Shown here: positions 57,917 through 64,000 of the stretch, in pieces
Layout of the letters: every line of letters begins with the position of its first letter
How positions within the stretch are numbered: the first letter of the stretch is position 1
DNA from: Amycolatopsis oliviviridis
Lineage (GTDB): Bacteria > Actinomycetota > Actinomycetes > Mycobacteriales > Pseudonocardiaceae
Assembly (NCBI RefSeq): GCF_014654365.1
Contig: NZ_BNAY01000003.1
Span: 930,001 to 994,000, forward strand
Direction of reading: 5' to 3'
DNA length: 64,000 bases
Program-made: the position numbers and the translations under genes
The notes under the pieces: generated by a model
The model's input: only the letters and a program-made list of their open reading frames with translations
Database searches by the model: none
What the model was told of the DNA's origin: nothing

Positions 57917-60900
57917 CCGTGACGAGGTGGGTCCCGTCCCGCGCGGGCATCCTCAACATCTGGCGCTACTACGACGAGATCTTCGAGTTCCACGACGGGC
58001 GCCTGCTGCTGCGCGGCCCCAACGGGAGTGGGAAGTCCAAGGCGCTGGAGCTGCTGCTGCCGTTCCTGTTCGACGCGAGCCTGCGCGCGAACCGGCTGTC
58101 GACCTTCGGCACGAGCGAACGCAGCATGCACTGGAACCTGATGGGCGAGGGCGCGTCCGGCGCCACGCGGGTCGGGTTCGTCTGGCTCGAATTCGGCATG
58201 GCCGGGGACAAGTGGTTCACCTGCGGCGCGCGACTGCAGGCGAGCACGCACACCAGCACGGTGCACGCCGACTTCTTCACCACCGACCTGCGTGTCGGTG
58301 ACGGCCTTCCGCTGGTCAACGAGGCGGGCCAGCCGCTGACCAAGAACGCGCTGGAGGAGGCCCTCGGCGAGCAGGGGACCGTGCACGCCGGCGCGGCCGA
58401 GTACCGCGCAGAGATCCGCGCGAAGCTGTTCCCCACCCTGAGCGAGCAGCGGTACGACGCGCTGATCACCGCGCTGCTTCAGCTGCGGATGCCCAAACTC
58501 TCGCAGCGGCTCGACCCGAGCCTGCTGTCCAACCTGCTCTCCCGCGCGCTCCCGCCGCTGGGACAGCAGGAGATCGCGGATCTCGCCGAGGGCTTCGAAC
58601 GGCTCGACGCGCAGCGTGAACGACTGGGCTCGCTGGAGACCGAGGTCGACGCGACCCGCGCGCTCGCCGCGCGGCAGAAGACCTACGCCCAGCGTGTCCT
58701 GCGCGCGGGCGCCGCGAACCTCATCTCAGCGACCACCGAACTCGACGACCTCGCCGCGGCCGCCCGCCGTTCGGCCGAGGAGCACGACGAGGTCGCCGCG
58801 AAGAAGGAGGCCGCCGAGGAACGCGCGGCGAAGCTCGAAAAGGACGTCGAGGAGACCGAAGCCCGTCTCGCCGGGCTGACCGAGTCCGAGTCGTACCGAA
58901 AGGGCCAGGAGCTCGACAAGCTGCGGCAGCGGACACTGGCCGCGAAGGAGAAGGCGGAATCGCTCCGCGCCGACGCCGATCGCCTGCGGGCCGAGGCGGA
59001 CGCCGACGAGGAGCGGTCGCGGGCGGCGAAACAGGTCGCGAAACGGCAGGCCGACCTCGTCCGCGCTCAGGAGACCGAGGTCCGCTCCGCCGCGACCCGC
59101 GCGAATCTGGCCGGGGTGCACGACGAACTCGTCTCCGGGCTGGACGAACCCGTGCGGCTCCGTCCGTTGCTGCAGGCCGCCGTCCGCGGCAAGCGCGACC
59201 AGGCCGAGACCGTCGGCCGGGCGCTGGACAAGCACGAACGCGCCGTCGGCCGCCGTCACCAGGCTGAGGCGGATCTGGACCGGGTCCGGTCGGATTTCGC
59301 GGCCGCGCAGGAGAAACTGGACCTGACGACGGCGACCCGCGAGCTCGCGCTGAGCGATCTGCGCACCCGGCTCGCCGAATGGGCGATCGGCTGCCGCGAG
59401 CTGCGGTTCCCCGACGTGGAAGCGCTCGTGCGGGACGCCGAGTCGGAGGTCTCGCTGCTCGGCAGGATCAGCGCGGTCGCCGAGACCGTGCTCGAAGACA
59501 TCATCCGGCGCGAGTCGGCGACCAGCGCCGCGATCGCCACCGCGCGCGCCGAGCACGACGAACTCCTCGTCGAGGCGGGTGTGCTCGAAACGGAGGACGT
59601 CCTCAAGCCCGAGTCGCCGCGCACCCGCACCGCCGACCGGGCCGAGATGAGCGGCGCGCCGTTGTGGCGGCTGGTCGATTTCGCCGGCTCCGTCCCGGAA
59701 AGCGCGCACGCCGGCATCGAGGCCGCGCTCGAGGGCGCCGGTCTGCTGGACGCCTGGGTGAACTCCCACGGGGTCGTCGAGGGGCATGACGTGCTCTTGG
59801 AGACCGGGTCGCTGCCGATCGCGTCTCCCCGTTCGCTCGCCGACGTCCTCGTCCCGGAACCCGACGCGGAACTCTCGCCCGCGAAGGTCCGGCGGGTGCT
59901 GGAGGTGATCGCGTTCGACGACGTCCTCCCCGCCGGTCCCGCCGCGATCGGCGCGGACGGCGGCTGGCGGATGGGCAGCCTGTCGGGCAGCTGGACGAAG
60001 GACGCCCCGGCCTACATCGGCGCTTCCGCCCGCCTGCGTGCCCGGGAACGCCGGATCGCCGGACTGCGGGACGAGATCTCCGTCCGGGAGAAGACCATCG
60101 CCGAACTGGAAGGCGAACTGGCCGCGCTGCGCGGCAGGCGCGAACTGATCAAGATCGAACGCGCCGCCCGCCCCGGTCACGAAGATCTCCTCGCCGCGAC
60201 CGGGGAATTGACCACGGCCGAGGCCGATCTGACCGCCGCCGACGCCGCCGTCCGGCAGCTTGAGACGACGGTCTCCGCGCTGGAGTCCGAGGCCAAGACC
60301 GCCCTGCACGAGCTGACCGGCCAGGCGTCGGAGAGCGGGCTGCCGACCGAACGCGCGCCGCTGGCCGCGCTCGCCACGGCCCTGCGCACCTACTCCGACC
60401 AGGGCGAGAACTGGTTGTACGAGAACGGGAACCTGCTCACGGCGACCCAGCGGGCCGAGACGTTCGCCGAACAGGCGGACCGGTCCGAGGGGAACGCGGC
60501 CCGGCGCGAGGACGAGGCTTCCGAGGCGGAGGCCGAACGCACCAAGCTCACCGCGATGCTCGACGCGATCGAGGGATCCGTCGGCACCGGCCAGCGCGAA
60601 GTGCTCGCCGAGATCGACGGGCTGCGCACGAAACTGCGTGAGCTCTCGGGCGAGCTCCGCGCCGCGAACGCGCGCGCCAAGGAACTGGCCGTGTCGCTGG
60701 GCGCGCTCGGCGTCCGGCGCGCGACCGACGCGCGGGCCCGCGAGGACGCCGCCAAGAAGCAGGACGCCGCCGCGCTCCGGTTCCGAAAGCTCGCCACCGG
60801 GATCTTCCCGGCGGACGGCGGGATCGAGGACCTGCCGAAGTTCCAGGCCACCCTGTCCGCCTCCGACGGGGTGCGGTCGGCGCTCGACACGGCCCGCCTG

Positions 60901-61899
60901 GTGGCCGCGGCGTGGCCGTCCGTGCCGCACGCGACGGGCAACCTCGGCGAGGCGCTGCACCGGCTTTCCGAGGCGGTGCACACCTGCCGGAACACGCTCA
61001 GCTCGCGTGCGGAACTCGATCTGGAGACCGACGAGGACGTCCAGATCTTCACCGCCGTCGTCGACGGGCTGCGGGTCGGCGCGGCCGAGCTGCTGAAGAT
61101 CCTTTACGCGGAAGCGGAACAGAGCAGGCACGAGATCACCGGCCGCGAGAGCGACCTGTTCGACAAGACGCTGACCGGCGAGACCCGCCGCCATCTCGCG
61201 GCCCGCATCCGGCAGGCCAACGACCTGGTCGACGGGATGAACGCGCGGCTGGAACGGGTGCGGACCGCGTCCCGGGTCGCCGTCCGGCTGGTCTGGCAGG
61301 TCTCCCCGGATCTGCCGCCGGGCACCAAGACCGCGCGGGACCTGCTGCTGAAGGATCCGGACCAGCTGACCACCGAGGACCGCGCGTCGCTGCACAAGTT
61401 CTTCCGCGAGCGCGTCGAGCAGGCGAAGGCGGACGACACCGCGACCAGCTGGGAACAGCAGCTCGCGCAGGTCTTCGACTACACGTCGTGGCACCGGTTC
61501 GTGGTCAAGGTGGACCGCGCGAACGGGGCGGGCTGGCAGCTGCTGACCAAGAAGCTGCACGGCGCGCTTTCCGGCGGGGAGAAGGCGATCGCGCTGCACC
61601 TGCCGCTGTTCGCCGCCGTCGCCGCGCACTATCAGGCCGCGCCCGAGGCACCGAGGGTGATCCTGCTCGACGAGGTGTTCGTCGGCGTCGACACCACCAA
61701 CCGGGGGCAGGTGTTCGGCCTGCTGTCCGCGCTCGACCTCGACCTGATGCTGACGTCGGACCACGAATGGTGCACCTACGCCGAACTCGGCGGGGTCGGG
61801 ATCCATCAGCTCATCACCGGCGGCGACGGCGACGACGCGGTCACCACAGCCCGGTTCACCTGGAACGGGCACGACCTCCTGCCTGCCGAACCGCGTTAG
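57913..61899 (+). CDS. jetC: Wadjet SMC-like ATPase JetC (TIGR02680 family)
   Basis: 1,328 residues, MukB/SMC-like. Walker A GPNGSGKS is at 35-42; long coiled coils rich in Glu/Ala/Arg cover about 235-560 and 715-1000 with a hinge-like globular region between; the ABC signature LSGGEKA is at 1219-1225 and Walker B VILLDEVF at 1249-1256. The size and the N-terminal RAGILNIWRYYDEIFEFHDGRLLLRG match TIGR02680 (JetC), the motor that extrudes DNA loops in Wadjet. All ATPase motifs look intact. The GTG start follows GAGGAGG and overlaps jetB. The stop is followed after 65 bases by a regulator gene, not by jetD. Confidence 0.88.
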   Translation: MTVTRWVPSRAGILNIWRYYDEIFEFHDGRLLLRGPNGSGKSKALELLLPFLFDASLRANRLSTFGTSERSMHWNLMGEGASGATRVGFVWLEFGMAGDKWFTCGARLQASTHTSTVHADFFTTDLRVGDGLPLVNEAGQPLTKNALEEALGEQGTVHAGAAEYRAEIRAKLFPTLSEQRYDALITALLQLRMPKLSQRLDPSLLSNLLSRALPPLGQQEIADLAEGFERLDAQRERLGSLETEVDATRALAARQKTYAQRVLRAGAANLISATTELDDLAAAARRSAEEHDEVAAKKEAAEERAAKLEKDVEETEARLAGLTESESYRKGQELDKLRQRTLAAKEKAESLRADADRLRAEADADEERSRAAKQVAKRQADLVRAQETEVRSAATRANLAGVHDELVSGLDEPVRLRPLLQAAVRGKRDQAETVGRALDKHERAVGRRHQAEADLDRVRSDFAAAQEKLDLTTATRELALSDLRTRLAEWAIGCRELRFPDVEALVRDAESEVSLLGRISAVAETVLEDIIRRESATSAAIATARAEHDELLVEAGVLETEDVLKPESPRTRTADRAEMSGAPLWRLVDFAGSVPESAHAGIEAALEGAGLLDAWVNSHGVVEGHDVLLETGSLPIASPRSLADVLVPEPDAELSPAKVRRVLEVIAFDDVLPAGPAAIGADGGWRMGSLSGSWTKDAPAYIGASARLRARERRIAGLRDEISVREKTIAELEGELAALRGRRELIKIERAARPGHEDLLAATGELTTAEADLTAADAAVRQLETTVSALESEAKTALHELTGQASESGLPTERAPLAALATALRTYSDQGENWLYENGNLLTATQRAETFAEQADRSEGNAARREDEASEAEAERTKLTAMLDAIEGSVGTGQREVLAEIDGLRTKLRELSGELRAANARAKELAVSLGALGVRRATDARAREDAAKKQDAAALRFRKLATGIFPADGGIEDLPKFQATLSASDGVRSALDTARLVAAAWPSVPHATGNLGEALHRLSEAVHTCRNTLSSRAELDLETDEDVQIFTAVVDGLRVGAAELLKILYAEAEQSRHEITGRESDLFDKTLTGETRRHLAARIRQANDLVDGMNARLERVRTASRVAVRLVWQVSPDLPPGTKTARDLLLKDPDQLTTEDRASLHKFFRERVEQAKADDTATSWEQQLAQVFDYTSWHRFVVKVDRANGAGWQLLTKKLHGALSGGEKAIALHLPLFAAVAAHYQAAPEAPRVILLDEVFVGVDTTNRGQVFGLLSALDLDLMLTSDHEWCTYAELGGVGIHQLITGGDGDDAVTTARFTWNGHDLLPAEPR

Positions 61900-61964
61900 C
61901 CTGAGCGGCCCAAAAGCCGGGCCCTTCCTTGTGCGGCGCGGGACGGCTCGCTACGTTCCTGCCG

Positions 61965-64000
61965 GTGGCGCCGACGGCTGTGCGGATCCAAGTGCTGGGT
62001 TCGTTGCGCGTATGGCTCGACGGCGCGGAAGTCGACCTCGGTCCACCGGGCCGCCGGGCCGTACTGGGTTTGCTGGTCCTGGCGGGCGGCGAGGCGACGT
62101 CCAAGCAGGACCTGGTGGACGCGCTCTGGGGTGACCGGCCGCCGCGCAGCGCGGTGAACGTCCTCCAGACCCACGTCAAACACCTGCGCCGGCTCCTCGA
62201 ACCGGGCCGTCCGTCCCGGTCCGGGAGCGAGATCCTGCCGTATGGCGGCGGCGGGTACGCGCTGCGCTGGGACGCCGTCGAACTCGACCTGCCCCATGTC
62301 CGCTCGCTCGCCGCCGAGGCGAACGACGCCCAGCGCGACGGCGAGACGGCCCGTGCCGCGACCCTGCTCGGCGAGGCCCTGCGCTGGTGGCGAGGCAAGC
62401 CGCTGGCCGATATCCCTTCGCTCGCAACGCATCCGAAGGTCGTGGCGCTGGTCGCGGAACGCCGCGCGCTGCTCGCCAGGTACGGCGACGCGATGCTCGC
62501 CATCGGTGCCGCCGACGAGGTCTTGACCGAGCTTGTCGAGGCGGCCGCAGACCAGCCGCTGGACGAGCCCGCCCAGGCCCGGCTGATCCGCGCGTACCAC
62601 GGCGCGGGTCAGCGGGCGACGGCTTTCCAGCTGTACCAGGAGGTTCGCGGGCGGCTCGTCGAAGAACTGGGGGTCGAACCCGGGGCCGAACTCCTCGCGG
62701 CGCACGCGGCCCTGCTCGACGAGGGGGAATCGCCGCCCGGTCCGCGTCCGGCCGCCCGGGTCCCCCGGCAGTTGCCCGCCGAACCGCCCGGCTTCACCGG
62801 CCGGGCCACCGAACTGTCCATTTTGGACGAATTGGTGCCGAGATCGGTCGGCTCCGGCGGCACGGTGGCGCTCGCGGCCGTCACGGGGCCCGCCGGCGCG
62901 GGGAAGACCGCGCTGGCCGTGCACTGGGCGCACCGGGTGAAGGACCGGTTCCCCGACGGGCAGTTCTACGCGAACCTGCGCGGTCATTCGCCCGGCCCGC
63001 CCGCGACCGCGCTCGAAGTGCTCACCCGGTTCCTGGCCGCGCTGGAGGTCCCCGCCGAACGCCTGCCCGCGGACACGGAGACCGCGTCCGCGCTGTACCG
63101 GACGCTGATGACCGACCGGAAAGCGTTGGTGGTGCTGGACAACGCGGTCGACGTGGACCAGATCCGGCCGCTGCTGCCCGCCGGGCCGGGCTGCCTGGTG
63201 CTGGTCACCGCCCGGGACCGGATGACCACCCTGGTCGCCCTGCACGGCGCCCGGCGGCTGATCCTGGGCATGCTGGATCCGGGCGAGGCGCTGGAGTTGC
63301 TCGCGCGGGTGCTCGGTTCCGGGTGGATCCGGGCCGAGCGCGAAGCGGCCGCCGAGATCGCCGGGCTGTGCGCGTACCTGCCGCTGGCGCTGAGGATCGC
63401 CGCGGCCAACCTCGCCGACAATCCCGGGAAGAGCGTCGGGGACTACGCCGTCGAGTTGCGCAAGGGCAACCTGCTCGCCGCGCTCACCGTGCCGGGTGAC
63501 GAGCAGATCGCCGTCCGGACAGCTTTCGACCTGTCCTACGCGGCCTTGCCCGCCCAGACGCGCCGGGTCTTCCGGCTGCTGAGCCTGGTGCCGGGCAACG
63601 ACATCGGCGTCGAAGCGGTCGAGGTCCTCACCGGCGTGGAGCGCGCGGAGGGGATCCTGGACGCGCTCGCGGGCGCGCACCTCGTCGAGCAGCACGCGCC
63701 GGGCCGGTACCACTTCCACGACCTGCTCCGCCGCTACGCCGCGGATCGGCTGACGTCGCGGGAATCCGCGGCCGAAAGCGGATCCGCCCGCCGCCGGTTG
63801 CACGAGTGGTATCTGCGCGGCGTCGACAGCGCGGCGAAAATCGTTTACCCGCACATGTTCCGGATCCCGCTGTCCGTACCTGACGGCCCGGCTCCCGCGG
63901 CCTCGAAGGAGAACGCGGCGGAATGGCTGGAGACCGAACTGTGCAACCTGGTCGCCGTCGCCGAAGACGCGGCGCGGCTGGGGCCGCGTCCGGTGGCCTG
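61965..64000 (+). CDS. SARP/AfsR-type transcriptional regulator (runs off window)
   Basis: The frame is open from the GTG at 61965 to the window end (678 codons). The N-terminus (IQVLGSLRVWLDGAEVDL, then LVDALWGDRPPRSAVNVLQTHVKHLRRLL) is the OmpR-like DNA-binding domain of SARP regulators. A bacterial transcriptional activation domain follows (about 100-250), then an NB-ARC ATPase with Walker A GPAGAGKT at 308-315 and VVLDNAVDVDQIRPLLP (Walker B). The C-terminal TPR part lies beyond the window. TACGTT ends 7 bases before the GTG and no ribosome-binding site is present, suggesting a leaderless mRNA. Such proteins activate antibiotic clusters; the target is unknown. Confidence 0.85.
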   Translation, partial: MAPTAVRIQVLGSLRVWLDGAEVDLGPPGRRAVLGLLVLAGGEATSKQDLVDALWGDRPPRSAVNVLQTHVKHLRRLLEPGRPSRSGSEILPYGGGGYALRWDAVELDLPHVRSLAAEANDAQRDGETARAATLLGEALRWWRGKPLADIPSLATHPKVVALVAERRALLARYGDAMLAIGAADEVLTELVEAAADQPLDEPAQARLIRAYHGAGQRATAFQLYQEVRGRLVEELGVEPGAELLAAHAALLDEGESPPGPRPAARVPRQLPAEPPGFTGRATELSILDELVPRSVGSGGTVALAAVTGPAGAGKTALAVHWAHRVKDRFPDGQFYANLRGHSPGPPATALEVLTRFLAALEVPAERLPADTETASALYRTLMTDRKALVVLDNAVDVDQIRPLLPAGPGCLVLVTARDRMTTLVALHGARRLILGMLDPGEALELLARVLGSGWIRAEREAAAEIAGLCAYLPLALRIAAANLADNPGKSVGDYAVELRKGNLLAALTVPGDEQIAVRTAFDLSYAALPAQTRRVFRLLSLVPGNDIGVEAVEVLTGVERAEGILDALAGAHLVEQHAPGRYHFHDLLRRYAADRLTSRESAAESGSARRRLHEWYLRGVDSAAKIVYPHMFRIPLSVPDGPAPAASKENAAEWLETELCNLVAVAEDAARLGPRPVA

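Noticed and set aside
58726..61872. 1,048-codon minus-strand frame opposite jetC
   Set aside because: Shadow of JetC; repetitive low-information sequence with no motifs, and the plus strand carries Walker A, signature and Walker B.
38745..61899. CRISPR array or cas genes within the defence island
   Set aside because: No regularly spaced repeats and no Cas-like protein were seen; the defence genes are restriction, AbiE-like, AIPR and Wadjet.
61900..64000. JetD hidden downstream of jetC
   Set aside because: The open frame there has SARP DNA-binding, BTAD and NB-ARC motifs and no Toprim-like features.

Overview
The window looks like chromosomal DNA from a high-GC actinomycete of the Pseudonocardiaceae, most like Amycolatopsis. 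The evidence is strong GC bias at third codon positions, frequent GTG and TTG starts, many GTGA/ATGA stop-start overlaps, a mycobacteria-like mprA-mprB/pepD/moaB2/mscL/ruc neighbourhood, an iterative aromatic PKS, and long perfect palindromes at gene 3' ends. No database search was possible; families were assigned by reading motifs.

Layout. 0.3-5.6 kb: a DUF222/HNH (13E12-type) gene with a perfect LexA box, then a minus-strand run of antiporter, glycosyltransferase and MFS exporter. 5.7-17.3 kb: a small biosynthetic locus with an iterative type I PKS (KS-AT-DH/TH-KR-ACP), a divergent aryl-acid-AMP ligase, an O-methyltransferase, a cytokinin-dehydrogenase-like flavoprotein with a short C-terminus, a PLP decarboxylase and a small methyltransferase. 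PKS, ligase and O-methyltransferase would make and activate an O-methylated aryl acid. 17.4-19.1 kb: a lower-GC XRE/ImmA-protease plus PIN pair resembling a toxin-antitoxin or defence module. 19.4-22.1 kb: ruc behind a CIRCE operator, a SAF-domain protein, mscL, two small conserved genes and moaB2. 22.2-30.7 kb: a sugar epimerase, an MBL hydrolase, a two-component system with a polytopic membrane protein, and a tightly coupled five-gene operon (GT2, DUF2064, methyltransferase, membrane-anchored molybdopterin oxidoreductase, membrane protein). 30.9-38.4 kb: pepD, galT, a DeoR regulator, lspA, mprB, mprA, a TRIC channel and a LuxR-type regulator, with MprA-box-like sites before pepD and mprA.

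38.7-61.9 kb is a defence island. It starts at tRNA-Arg(CCT), whose 3' end is duplicated (40/41 bases) 11 kb away. Between the two copies lie a type I restriction operon, hsdR-hsdS-hsdM, with an AIPR gene joined to its end, and an AbiE-like toxin-antitoxin pair behind an inverted-repeat operator. No integrase is visible. Just outside the right repeat is an AT-richer single-chain type ISP-like restriction-modification enzyme. After msrA, a MOSC-domain gene and a lipoprotein gene comes a Wadjet-type operon (jetA-jetB-jetC) with no jetD; the gene found where jetD is expected is a SARP/AfsR-type regulator that runs off the window end.

The points most worth following up are the JetD-less Wadjet operon, the AIPR-nuclease protein in the hsd operon, the XRE-ImmA/PIN pair, and a set of recognisable operators (LexA, CIRCE, MprA, AbiEi-type) that tie genes to stress regulons.
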